Assembly: GCA_016789955.1 (NCBI GenBank)
Contig: JAEUPB010000104.1
Span: 60,208-124,207, forward strand
Length of the DNA stretch: 64,000 nucleotides
Reading direction: 5' to 3'
Origin: Rubrivivax sp.
Lineage (GTDB): Bacteria > Pseudomonadota > Gammaproteobacteria > Burkholderiales > Burkholderiaceae_C
The translations under genes were made by a program, and so were the position numbers. The notes beneath the pieces are model-generated. The model was not told where the DNA came from. It made no database searches and saw nothing but the letters and a program-made list of their open reading frames with translations. Shown here piece after piece: positions 55,291 to 63,316 of the stretch (positions are counted from its first letter, which is position 1; each line of letters begins with the position of its first letter).

Positions 55291-55685
55291 AGGCTCCCGA
55301 GCGCTTCGACCACCTGTTCATCGAGCCGTCGTCGTTCGACGCGACGGTCGCGTTCTACCGCGACGGCCTGGGCTGGGCCACGCGATTCGCCTGGGGCGGC
55401 GACGGGCAGCCGCGCGGCATCGCGCTGGCGGCAGCGGGCATCGGCGTGGTGATCGCCGAGCGCCATCCGGCGGCGGACCACTCGAAGTCGCACGGCATCG
55501 AAGGCCATCGGCCGACGGTGCACGTGCTCGTCGACGACCTCGATGCGCGCCATGCCGAACTGGCCGCGCGCGGCCTGCCGCTGTTCCCGCCCGAGGCCAC
55601 GCACTGGGGCACGCGCTGGTTCGTCGTGCGCGACCCCGACGGCAACCTGATCGCCTACGAGGAGCGGGGAGCGACGCCGACGTAG
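55287..55685 (+). CDS. VOC/glyoxalase-fold protein
   Basis: A 132-residue protein of the vicinal-oxygen-chelate fold: RFDHLFIEPSSFDATVAFYRDGLGW in the first half and FVVRDPDGNLIAYEE at the end. It starts with GTG that overlaps the amidohydrolase stop (GTGA), so the two genes are probably translated together. VOC proteins range from lyases to resistance proteins; the substrate is unknown. Confidence 0.8.
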   Translation: MKAPERFDHLFIEPSSFDATVAFYRDGLGWATRFAWGGDGQPRGIALAAAGIGVVIAERHPAADHSKSHGIEGHRPTVHVLVDDLDARHAELAARGLPLFPPEATHWGTRWFVVRDPDGNLIAYEERGATPT

Positions 55686-55695
55686 CCGGAGGCGT

Positions 55696-56076
55696 TCAAG
55701 CCGGCCGCCGCTTCAGCAGTGGCGTCGCGCGCGGCGGCGGCTCGTACGGCTCGGGCCAGTAGTCGGTGACGGAGGCGATGCGGCCGCCATCGAGGCCGAA
55801 CACGGAGATGCCGGTCATCGTCTCGCCTCCGACGACGAAGTCGATGATGCACACCGCCCGGTCGGTCTCGCAAACCAGCTCTCGGATCTCCGCCTGCCAA
55901 GCACCCGGCCAGGTGCGGAACATCTCGAGATAGCCCGGACCGCCCTCGATGTACTCGCGCGTCTGTGGCACTTCGTAGCTCAGCCCGGGGTGCAGCAGCT
56001 CGGCGAAGGTGTCCCAGTCGCGTGCGTTGGCGAGCGCCCAGTGGCGCAGGACCAGCGAGCGGGTGGCTTCCGTCAT
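55696..56076 (-). CDS. SnoaL-like (NTF2-fold) protein
   Basis: A 126-residue protein of the SnoaL/NTF2-like fold. VLRHWALANARDWDTFAELLHP at the start, YLEMFRTWP, and GGRIASVTDYWPEPYEP near the end are the typical layout of small polyketide-cyclase-like and stress proteins. It converges on the VOC gene. Function unknown; usually a small-molecule isomerase or binder. Confidence 0.78.
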   Translation of the reverse strand: MTEATRSLVLRHWALANARDWDTFAELLHPGLSYEVPQTREYIEGGPGYLEMFRTWPGAWQAEIRELVCETDRAVCIIDFVVGGETMTGISVFGLDGGRIASVTDYWPEPYEPPPRATPLLKRRPA

Positions 56077-56142
56077 GGCGCAGCGTCGTCGTGCAGGAAG
56101 GCGGCATGCTGCCGGATCACGAAGCCCCGATCGTGCGGGGGA

Positions 56143-56607
56143 TCACCACTCCGGCTCGACGCGCCCTGAGCGCAACTCGCTCCCGTCGGCGTCGACGAAG
56201 CGCCAGGTCTCGCCTTCGGTGCGCAGCGTGCGGCCGCTGTCGGGGTAGTGGCAGACGTCGTGGGTCACCCGCGTGCCGACGATCAGGTAGCTGCACGGCG
56301 CCTGCGACGCGTTGACCACGCAATGCGCGTTCGGCGCGCCGGCGGGCCAGCAGGCGGCGTCGCCGGGGCCGAGCACGTGGCGGCCGTCGTTCTCGACGAT
56401 CGTCACCTCGCCCGACACCACGTAGAGGAACTCGTCCTCGCGCTCGTGCCAGTGGCGGTTGGAGGAGGTCGCGCCGGGGGCCAGCGTCTGCAGGTACGCG
56501 CCGTACTGCGTGAGGCCGCCGGTGTCGCCCAGGGACTGCGTCTGCATCGTCCCGTAGGTCTCGTTGCTGCGCGACTTGCTGCGGGCGGTTGTTCGTCGGA
56601 CGATCAT
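56143..56607 (-). CDS. Cupin-domain protein
   Basis: A 154-residue single cupin. The metal-binding motif 1 is NRHWHEREDEFLYVVSGEV (His, His, Glu), and motif 2 follows with PAGAPNAHCVVN. YYG/HYPDSGRTLRTEG-like tail residues resemble dioxygenase or isomerase cupins. Its start overlaps the stop of the acetyltransferase gene (ATGA, 56604-56607), so it ends a three-gene overlapping set. Substrate unknown. Confidence 0.8.
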   Translation of the reverse strand: MIVRRTTARSKSRSNETYGTMQTQSLGDTGGLTQYGAYLQTLAPGATSSNRHWHEREDEFLYVVSGEVTIVENDGRHVLGPGDAACWPAGAPNAHCVVNASQAPCSYLIVGTRVTHDVCHYPDSGRTLRTEGETWRFVDADGSELRSGRVEPEW

Positions 56608-57122
56608 GCGGTGCTCCCGGAAAGCCAGTGGAAGAGTTGGGTCTGCGTGCCGTCGGCGTTGTTGCGCAGCGGCCCGAGCGCGAAGCCCGCCTTCAGCAGC
56701 ACCCGTTGCGACGCGAGGTTCGCCGGTGCCACGGTGGCGATGACGCGTTCGAGCCCGTGGGCGCGCCGACCCCAGTCGACGAGCCCGAGCACGGCTTCGG
56801 TGGCCAGGCCCCGGCCCCAGACGTCCCGGTGCAGCGCGTACTTCACTTCGGCCTCGGGCTGCCCGCCGGGGTGCACGAGACCGCAGAAGCCGATCACGCG
56901 CGCGTCGGCGCGAGCTTCGAGCGCAAGCATGCCGTAGCCGCGGCGCTCGACGTTGCCGCGCGTCACGTCGACCCAGTGTTCGCACTCCGAGCGTGCCAGA
57001 GCGCGCCGCTCGCCGACAAAGCGCATCGCATCGGCATCGCCGTAGACGTCGACCATCGCGTCGACATCGACCATGCCCAGGTGGCGGGCCTGCAGTCGCT
57101 CGGTCACGAACAGCGGTGTCAT
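56604..57122 (-). CDS. GNAT acetyltransferase (RimJ/RimL type)
   Basis: A 172-residue acetyltransferase that opens with FVTERLQARHL, a RimJ/RimL trait, and has the acetyl-CoA motif HRDVWGRGLATEAVLGL and NLASQRVLLKAGF. It may acetylate a protein N-terminus or a small amine. It overlaps both neighbours by four bases (lipoprotein upstream, cupin downstream). Confidence 0.83.
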   Translation of the reverse strand: MTPLFVTERLQARHLGMVDVDAMVDVYGDADAMRFVGERRALARSECEHWVDVTRGNVERRGYGMLALEARADARVIGFCGLVHPGGQPEAEVKYALHRDVWGRGLATEAVLGLVDWGRRAHGLERVIATVAPANLASQRVLLKAGFALGPLRNNADGTQTQLFHWLSGSTA

Positions 57123-57475
57123 CGCGCAGCCTGCGAGGCCGGCTGCGGGCGCGGCAGCGGGCCCTGGCATTGCCCCTGCTCCTCGAGCCAGTAGACGACG
57201 TTGCCCACCACGGCGACACTGCCCGACACCACTGCGCTGGCGAGCGCGGCGACCCCGGCCGCCACCAGCAGCGCACCGCACTCGCGGCCCTGGCAGCCGA
57301 AGAACACGCCCACCTGCACCGGCTCCAGCGTCACGCGGCGTGACGTGATCTCGCAGGTGGCGTCGTAGGTGGCGGTGGTGGCCGGCACGAGCACGCAGCC
57401 GGCAAGCAGGGTCGCCGCGGCGGCCGTCGCCGCCAGCCGTGGCCGAGGCGCCGGTCTCGTGCAAGCCCTCGACAT
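57119..57475 (-). CDS. Small lipoprotein
   Basis: A 118-residue lipoprotein with a basic N-terminus and lipobox LLAGC (cysteine near residue 27), followed by VLVPATTATYDATCEITSR and a hydrophobic glycine/alanine stretch (LLVAAGVAALASAVVSGSVAVV) near the middle. It should be anchored in the envelope. Function unknown. The ATG at 57475 was chosen since it gives a normal lipoprotein signal; an ATG at 57538 is possible. Its stop overlaps the acetyltransferase start. Confidence 0.72.
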   Translation of the reverse strand: MSRACTRPAPRPRLAATAAAATLLAGCVLVPATTATYDATCEITSRRVTLEPVQVGVFFGCQGRECGALLVAAGVAALASAVVSGSVAVVGNVVYWLEEQGQCQGPLPRPQPASQAAR

Positions 57476-57665
57476 GCTGCCGACCCGCTGCCTGACGGTC
57501 CAGTCGCTGGCGAGGGAGGGCTCGGGCGGGCGCGTCATGCGGCGGCGTCGGTGCACTTCATCGTAGTCGATCGTCGCGCTGCTCTGCAGGCGCAGCGGAG
57601 TGCGTGGCCGGCCCGGTGAACAACCCCATTTCGCGCGGGCTCGGCAGGTGCGCTGCTAGACTTTT

Positions 57666-57826
57666 TGCCGTTGGGGAGTAGCTACCGGGGGAGGAGTCCA
57701 GTTCGTGGACATCCGCCGGGCGCAGTGTCGTCAACACGGCTGCAGCGCTTCACGCCGCGGCCCGGCACTGCAGTCGAGGAATCCGGCCATGGGCCGCGCG
57801 TTCATCGGCAGGGCAAGACCAGCCTG
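57666..57826 (+). ncRNA. yybP-ykoY manganese riboswitch upstream of terC
   Basis: The 433-base gap before the TerC-family gene holds the two conserved ends of the yybP-ykoY aptamer: GGGGAGTAG (57673-57681) and GCAAGACC (57813-57820). The flanks pair as P1, GTTGG (57670-57674) with CCAGC (57819-57823). Between them lies a GC-rich arm including GTCGTCAACACGG, which resembles the family's middle element. A -10-like TAGACT (57657-57662) sits just upstream. The known ligand is Mn2+, and the usual output is control of transport genes such as terC/alx and mntP, as here. The rest of the gap (57476-57656) shows no feature. Confidence 0.85.
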
Positions 57827-57908
57827 TCCCCCTCGCACCATCGAGTCGTCCCGGTCCCGGCCGGCGTGGCGATGGAGCGAGTCGATCTCAATCACGAGAA
57901 GGCTGGTC

Positions 57909-58919
57909 ATGCAAACCATCGGATCCCCGCTCATGTGGTCGCTGTTCGCGGCGTTCGTGCTCGTCGCGCTGCTGGTCGACTTCTTCGCGATGAGCAAGCA
58001 GGGCGCGCACCGCGTCAGCACGCGCGAGGCGGCCATCTGGTCGCTGATCTGGGTCGCCGTGTCCTTCGTCTTCATGGGCTGGATGTGGTGGTACCTCGGC
58101 GGAGCGAGTTCCGACGAGGCCGCGCGCGCGACGGCCCAGGCCAAGTCGCTGGAGTACCTGACCGGCTACCTGATCGAGAAGGCGCTGGCGGTCGACAACA
58201 TCTTCGTGTTCCTGATGCTGTTCACCTACTTCGCCGTGCCTGCGGAGTTCCAGAAGCGCGTGCTGATGATCGGCATCGTCGGCGCGCTGGTGCTGCGCGC
58301 GGCGATGATCCTGGTGGGCGCCTGGCTGATCGCGCAGTTCCACTGGGTCCTCTACGTGTTCGGCGCGTTCCTGCTGTTCACGGGCATCAAGATGTGGTGG
58401 GCCGCGGGACAGGAGCCGGACCTGGACAACAACCCCGCCCTCAAGTGGATCCGCGGCCGCTTCAAGATCTCGCCCACCTACGACGGCGAGAGGTTCTTCA
58501 CCGTGGTCGGCGGTGTCCGCATGGCCACGCCGCTGCTGGTGGTGATCCTGCTGATCGGCATCGTCGACATCGTGTTCGCGGTCGACTCGATCCCGGCGAT
58601 CTTCGCGATCACCACCGATCCGTTCATCGTGCTCACGTCCAACGTGTTCGCGATCCTCGGCCTGCGCGCGATGTACTTCCTGCTGGCCAACATGCACGAG
58701 CGCTTCCACCTGCTCAGCTACGGCCTGGCCGTCGTGCTGGTGTTCATCGGCGCGAAGATGCTGCTGATCGACGTGTACAAGATCCCGGTGGCGTTCTCGC
58801 TCGGGTTCACCGCAGTCACGCTCGCGGTGACCATGATCCTGTCGCTGAAGATTCCGCCGAAGGGATCGACCGGCGGCGCCTATCCGTTCGGGGCGAAGAA
58901 GCAGGACGAGCGGCCGTAG
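57909..58919 (+). CDS. TerC/Alx-family membrane protein (probable manganese exporter)
   Basis: A 336-residue inner-membrane protein with about nine segments. It has the family signatures EKALAVDNIFVFLMLFTYF and LLIGIVDIVFAVDSIPAIFAI, each with the acidic/asparagine residues proposed to bind metal, and NVFAILGLRAMYFLLA. TerC/Alx proteins upstream-controlled by yybP-ykoY RNAs export Mn2+, which agrees with the riboswitch in front. The ATG at 57909 has GAGAAGG at SD distance and lies about 80 bases after the aptamer. Tellurite resistance is the historical but less likely role. Confidence 0.92.
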   Translation: MQTIGSPLMWSLFAAFVLVALLVDFFAMSKQGAHRVSTREAAIWSLIWVAVSFVFMGWMWWYLGGASSDEAARATAQAKSLEYLTGYLIEKALAVDNIFVFLMLFTYFAVPAEFQKRVLMIGIVGALVLRAAMILVGAWLIAQFHWVLYVFGAFLLFTGIKMWWAAGQEPDLDNNPALKWIRGRFKISPTYDGERFFTVVGGVRMATPLLVVILLIGIVDIVFAVDSIPAIFAITTDPFIVLTSNVFAILGLRAMYFLLANMHERFHLLSYGLAVVLVFIGAKMLLIDVYKIPVAFSLGFTAVTLAVTMILSLKIPPKGSTGGAYPFGAKKQDERP

Positions 58920-58931
58920 CGGCGGCTGCGC

Positions 58932-59855
58932 CTACTGCGGGTGCCGCGGCAGCCCGTCGGCGAGGTCGTAGTAGTCGCCGCGGTCGGACACGAAGATGTG
59001 GCGCTCGAGGCGCACGCCGGTGGGCGTGTCGAAGGCGCCCAGCGAGATCGAGGTCCAGTCGCGCTCGAGCGGGTCCCAGAACAGCCACGACCCGCAGGTG
59101 TCGCAGAAGCCGCGCCGCACCTTCGCCGAGGCCTGGTGCCAGCGCAGGTGCGGCGCGCCGACCACCGTGACGGCGGACTTTGCGACGTTGGCCGATGCGT
59201 ACACATGGCCGGACTGCTTGCGGCATTGCCGGCAGTGGCAGGCCGAGGCCGACTGCAGCGGGGCCGACACGGTGAAGCCGATGCGGCCGCACAGGCACGA
59301 GCCGCTGCGCTGGGCGATCGCGGCGGCGTCGATCGAGAAGGCAGCGTGGTACGCCACCGTGCCCTTCGGAAGACCATCCTGTGCATCGTCGGACGTGAAC
59401 GACAGGGCCAGGAAGTGATCGGGCGGCGGGCCCGGGTACACGAGGCCCGGTTGCACGCGGAAGCCGAAGCGTCCGTAGTACGCCGGATCGCCCATCACGA
59501 CGCAACCGCGGGCGCCGCGTGCGCGCACCCGCGCGAGGCCTTCGGCGACGAGCGCCGCGCCGACGCCCTGGTTCTGCCGGCGCGGGTGCACGGCCAGCGG
59601 CCCGAGCCCGGCCCAGCCGATGTAGCGGCCATCCACCGTGACGGGCGAGTACGCGACATGCCCGGCCAGCCCTGCGTCGTCCTCGGCCACCAGGGCCACG
59701 GCGAGTGCACCGGCGGCGCGCAACCCCTGCACGATCGAAGCCTCGGTGCCGCTGCTGTGCGGATGGCCGGCGAACACGCGGCCGATCAGGATCGCCGCGC
59801 CGGCGTGGTCGGCCTCGGTCTCCGCACGGATCTGCAGCCAGGTCACCGGCGTCAC
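58932..59855 (-). CDS. Fused GNAT acetyltransferase and GFA domain protein
   Basis: A 307-residue two-domain protein. Residues about 1-175 are a GNAT acyltransferase (GRYIGWAGLGPLAVHPRRQNQ and GCVVMGDPAYYGRFGFRV, as in YhbS-type proteins). Residues about 183-300 are a GFA/CENP-V domain with zinc cysteines in GSCLCGRIGF, CHCRQCRKQSG and FCDTCGSWLF. Each half is usually a separate gene. The GTG at 59855 overlaps the upstream acetyltransferase stop (GTGA); a GTG at 59846 is also possible. GFA domains are thought to act on formaldehyde-glutathione, but this is unproven for most. The combined role is unknown. Confidence 0.82.
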   Translation of the reverse strand: MTPVTWLQIRAETEADHAGAAILIGRVFAGHPHSSGTEASIVQGLRAAGALAVALVAEDDAGLAGHVAYSPVTVDGRYIGWAGLGPLAVHPRRQNQGVGAALVAEGLARVRARGARGCVVMGDPAYYGRFGFRVQPGLVYPGPPPDHFLALSFTSDDAQDGLPKGTVAYHAAFSIDAAAIAQRSGSCLCGRIGFTVSAPLQSASACHCRQCRKQSGHVYASANVAKSAVTVVGAPHLRWHQASAKVRRGFCDTCGSWLFWDPLERDWTSISLGAFDTPTGVRLERHIFVSDRGDYYDLADGLPRHPQ

Positions 59856-60310
59856 AGCTCCTGCGAGTAGACGATGAAGCCGTGGTGGCGGGCCACGCGG
59901 TCGTACAGCGCGCGGCCGGCGGCGTTGGTGACGTGCGTCTGCCAGTACACGCGCGTGCTGCCGGCGGCACGCGCCTGCTCGTATGCCGCCTCGATCAGCA
60001 GCCGCCCGATGCCGCGCCCGCGCCGGTCGGCCGCGGTGTAGAGGTCCTGCAGGTAGCACACGTCCGCCAGGCGCGTCGTGCTGCGGTGGAAGACGAGGTG
60101 CACGATGCCGACGATGCGGCCGGCTTCCTCGGCGACGAGCGCGTGCACCGGCTCGTCGTTGCGGAAGAAGCGCTCCCAGTTGGCCTCGGTGATCGCGGCG
60201 GGCAGCGCGGTGGCGCCCTCGCGGCCGTAGAACGCGTTGTAGCCGTCCCAGAGCGGCTGCCAGCCGGGGCGGTCGGCGCGGGCGATCGGCCGGACAGTGA
60301 TGTCGCTCAT
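59852..60310 (-). CDS. GNAT acetyltransferase
   Basis: A 152-residue acetyltransferase. The acetyl-CoA loop reads TAADRRGRGIGRLLIEAAYE, and YWQTHVTNAAGRALYDRVARHHGF near the end is typical of small-substrate GNAT enzymes. It is translationally coupled to the fused GNAT-GFA gene. Substrate unknown. Confidence 0.87.
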   Translation of the reverse strand: MSDITVRPIARADRPGWQPLWDGYNAFYGREGATALPAAITEANWERFFRNDEPVHALVAEEAGRIVGIVHLVFHRSTTRLADVCYLQDLYTAADRRGRGIGRLLIEAAYEQARAAGSTRVYWQTHVTNAAGRALYDRVARHHGFIVYSQEL

Positions 60311-60347
60311 CGCCGGGCCTCGATACGGCAGTGGTGGGCCGATGAGT

Positions 60348-61013
60348 TCACGGCGCCGCCGCGGCGAGCCCGTTCAGGAAGTGCTGGCGCATCTTCAGCC
60401 CGGCCTGCTTCGGGTTGCGCGCGTCGAGTGCGTCCATCAGCTCACGGTGCTCGGCCAGCGACTGCGACAACCGCCCCTGCCGAAACAGCGAGTGGTGCCG
60501 GTTGAGCTTCATCACCTTGCGCAGGTCGCCGACGATCTGCGTGCGCCAGCGGTTGCCGGCGATCTCCAGCAGCCGCAGGTGGAAGCGCTCGTTGGCGGCG
60601 AAGAAGGCATCGCGCTGGCGCACGAGCTTCTCCAGCCGCTCGTGCAGGCCGCGCAGCTCGGCGAGCTGCTCGTCGCTGGCCAGCCGCGCCACGTCGGCGG
60701 CGGCGTCGCTCTCCAGCAGCGCGAGCACGTGGTAGACCTGCGAGACATCGTCGCGCGACATCTCGGTGACGTAGGCGCCGCGGCGCAGCTTCATCGTCAC
60801 CAGGCCCTCGACCGCCAGCACCTTCAGCGCCTCGCGCAGCGGGGTGCGGCTGATGCCCAGCTCGGTCGCGAGCTTCATCTCGTCGATCCACGTGCCCGGC
60901 TCGAGCACGCGCGCGTAGATGCGCTGGCGCAGCTGCTCCGCCACTTCCTGGTACAGGGGCTGGCGGGGCGCGATCGGCGGGGCGATCGGGGCGGCGACCG
61001 TCGCGTCAGACAT
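60348..61013 (-). CDS. GntR-family regulator (FadR/FCD subfamily)
   Basis: A 221-residue repressor-type protein. The N-terminal winged helix carries TELGISRTPLREALKVLAVEG, and the all-helical FCD effector domain with metal-ligand-type residues (ERFHLRLLEIAGN) follows. Such proteins respond to organic acids or acyl-CoA-related ligands. It is divergent from the mutase gene with a palindrome in the gap, so it probably controls methylmalonyl-CoA metabolism and itself. Confidence 0.9.
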   Translation of the reverse strand: MSDATVAAPIAPPIAPRQPLYQEVAEQLRQRIYARVLEPGTWIDEMKLATELGISRTPLREALKVLAVEGLVTMKLRRGAYVTEMSRDDVSQVYHVLALLESDAAADVARLASDEQLAELRGLHERLEKLVRQRDAFFAANERFHLRLLEIAGNRWRTQIVGDLRKVMKLNRHHSLFRQGRLSQSLAEHRELMDALDARNPKQAGLKMRQHFLNGLAAAAP

Positions 61014-61041
61014 CGGTCAGGTGCGGTGGGCTCGGTGTCGG

Positions 61042-61058
61042 TATGATTCATAATTATG
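61042..61058. promoter_or_regulatory. Palindrome and -10 in the GntR/mutase gap
   Basis: A TATGAT -10-like box (61042-61047) is followed by the perfect palindrome CATAATTATG (61049-61058), the only AT-rich spot in the 126-base gap. It is a likely operator of the GntR protein placed over divergent promoters. No convincing -35 was found. Confidence 0.5.
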
Positions 61059-61139
61059 CATGACGACGGTGCTCGCGTCGTCTGCCCGTGTCGTCTCCCA
61101 CTCCCCGCTGTCACCGAACCACCACGGCCCGCCCCTGCG

Positions 61140-63296
61140 ATGAACCGACCCGACGACTTTCCCGCCGCCACGCTCGCGCAGTGGCATGCCGCCGCCGCCA
61201 AGTCCGCCGGCGGCGACGTGTCGCGCCTCGATTGGGTCACGCCCGAAGGCTTGCGGGTCAAGCCGCTGTACACCGCGGCCGACCTGCAGGGCCTGCCGCA
61301 CACCGACACGCTGCCGGGCTTCGCGCCGTACATCCGCGGCCCGCAGCCCACGATGTACGCGGTGCGCCCGTGGACCATCCGCCAGTACGCCGGCTTCTCC
61401 ACCGCCGAGGACAGCAACGCCTTCTATCGCAAGGCGCTGGCCGCCGGCGGGCAGGGCGTCAGCGTGGCCTTCGACCTGGCCACGCACCGCGGCTACGACA
61501 GCGACCACCCGCGCGTGTTCGGCGACGTCGGCAAGGCCGGCGTGGCGATCGACTCGGTGGAGGACATGAAGATCCTCTTCGACGGCATCCCGCTCGACAA
61601 GGTGTCGGTGTCGATGACGATGAACGGCGCGGTGCTGCCGGTGCTGGCGGGCTACGTCGTCGCGGCCGAGGAGCAGGGCGTCGCGCAGGACAAGCTCTCG
61701 GGGACCATCCAGAACGACATCCTCAAGGAGTTCATGGTCCGCAACACGTACATCTACCCGCCCGAACCCTCGATGCGGATCATCGCCGACATCATCGAGT
61801 ACACGGCGCGGCAGATGCCGAAGTTCAACTCGATCTCGATCTCCGGCTATCACATGCAGGAGGCGGGTGCGAACCAGGCGCTGGAGCTGGCGTTCACGCT
61901 GGCCGACGGCAAGGAGTACGTGAAGACGGCGCTGGCCAAGGGCCTGGACGTCGACGACTTCGCCGGTCGGCTCAGCTTCTTCTGGGCGATCGGGATGAAC
62001 TTCTATCTCGAGATCGCGAAGATGCGCGCGGCGCGGCTGCTGTGGTGCCGGATCATGAAGGGCTACGGCGCGAAGAACCCGAAGAGCCTGATGCTGCGCA
62101 CGCACTGCCAGACCTCGGGCTGGAGCCTCACCGAGCAGGACCCGTACAACAACATCGTGCGCACCACCATCGAGGCGATGGCGGCGGTGTTCGGCGGCAC
62201 GCAGAGCCTGCACACCAACAGCTTCGACGAAGCGATCGCGCTGCCCACCGAGTTCAGCGCCCGCGTCGCGCGCAACACGCAGCTCATCCTGCAGGAGGAG
62301 ACGCACATCACCAGCGTCGTCGACCCCTGGGCCGGCAGCTACATGATGGAGACCCTCACGCAGCAGATGGCCGATCAGGCGCAGGCCATCCTCGACGAGG
62401 TCGACGCGATGGGCGGCATGACGCGCGCCGTGGCCTCGGGCTGGGCCAAGCTAAAGATCGAGGCGAGCGCTGCCGAGAAGCAGGCGCGCATCGACTCCGG
62501 GGCCGACGTGATCGTGGGCGTCAACAAGTACACGCTCGACAAGCAGGCGGCGGTCGACATCCTGGAAGTGGACAACCACAAGGTGCGCGAGCAGCAGGTG
62601 GCGCGGCTGGCACGGATCCGCGCCGCGCGCGACGCTGGCCGCGTGCGCGCCGCGCTCGAGGCGCTCGCTACCGCCGCGCGGAGCGGCGCGGGCAACCTGC
62701 TCGCGCTCGCGATCGAGGCGATCCGCGCGCGTGCCACCGTGGGGGAGGTCAGCGATGCACTCGAACAGGTCTACGGCCGCCACCGCGCCGACATCCAGAA
62801 GGTGACCGGCGTGTACGCCGCCGCCTACGACTCCGCCGAGGGCTGGGAACAGCTCAAGGGCGAGATCGCCGCGTTCGGCCTCGAGCAGGGCCGGCGCCCG
62901 CGCGTCCTGATCGCCAAGCTCGGGCAGGACGGGCACGATCGCGGCGCCAAGGTCGTGGCCACGGCCTTCGCCGACCTCGGCTACGACGTCGACATCGGCC
63001 CGCTGTTCCAGACGCCGGCCGAATGCGCGCGCCAGGCCATCGAGAACGACGTGCACGCGGTGGGTGTCTCCACGCTCGCGGCGGGCCACAAGACGCTCGT
63101 GCCGGCGATCATCGAGGAGCTGAAGAAGCAGGGCGGCGACGACATCGTCGTGTTCGTCGGCGGCGTGATCCCGCAGCAGGACTACGACGGCCTCTACGCC
63201 GCCGGCGTGAAGGGCATCTACGGCCCGGGCACGCCGATCCCGGTCAGCGCCAAGGACGTGCTGGAGCAGATCCGCAAGGCCGCCTCCGCCGGCTGA
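61140..63296 (+). CDS. scpA: Methylmalonyl-CoA mutase
   Basis: A 718-residue adenosylcobalamin enzyme that interconverts methylmalonyl-CoA and succinyl-CoA. The catalytic TIM barrel shows [18 protein letters not shown] and [19 protein letters not shown] (about 320). The C-terminal B12 domain has the base-off motif DGHDRG (about 599-604) with the cobalt-ligand histidine and [10 protein letters not shown]. The single long chain is of the homodimeric (MutB-like, ScpA) type. ATG 61140 was chosen over an in-frame ATG at 61056 whose extra 28 residues look non-coding. The MeaB gene follows after 20 bases. The pattern fits Mcm better than ethylmalonyl-CoA mutase. Confidence 0.95.
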   Translation: MNRPDDFPAATLAQWHAAAAKSAGGDVSRLDWVTPEGLRVKPLYTAADLQGLPHTDTLPGFAPYIRGPQPTMYAVRPWTIRQYAGFSTAEDSNAFYRKALAAGGQGVSVAFDLATHRGYDSDHPRVFGDVGKAGVAIDSVEDMKILFDGIPLDKVSVSMTMNGAVLPVLAGYVVAAEEQGVAQDKLSGTIQNDILKEFMVRNTYIYPPEPSMRIIADIIEYTARQMPKFNSISISGYHMQEAGANQALELAFTLADGKEYVKTALAKGLDVDDFAGRLSFFWAIGMNFYLEIAKMRAARLLWCRIMKGYGAKNPKSLMLRTHCQTSGWSLTEQDPYNNIVRTTIEAMAAVFGGTQSLHTNSFDEAIALPTEFSARVARNTQLILQEETHITSVVDPWAGSYMMETLTQQMADQAQAILDEVDAMGGMTRAVASGWAKLKIEASAAEKQARIDSGADVIVGVNKYTLDKQAAVDILEVDNHKVREQQVARLARIRAARDAGRVRAALEALATAARSGAGNLLALAIEAIRARATVGEVSDALEQVYGRHRADIQKVTGVYAAAYDSAEGWEQLKGEIAAFGLEQGRRPRVLIAKLGQDGHDRGAKVVATAFADLGYDVDIGPLFQTPAECARQAIENDVHAVGVSTLAAGHKTLVPAIIEELKKQGGDDIVVFVGGVIPQQDYDGLYAAGVKGIYGPGTPIPVSAKDVLEQIRKAASAG

Positions 63297-63316
63297 TCGG
63301 CGGACGGCCGAGCCCG

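Noticed and set aside
61056-61139. An earlier start (ATG 61056) for methylmalonyl-CoA mutase
   Set aside because: The 28 extra residues are C/P/R-rich, unlike the family, and would begin inside the candidate operator-promoter.
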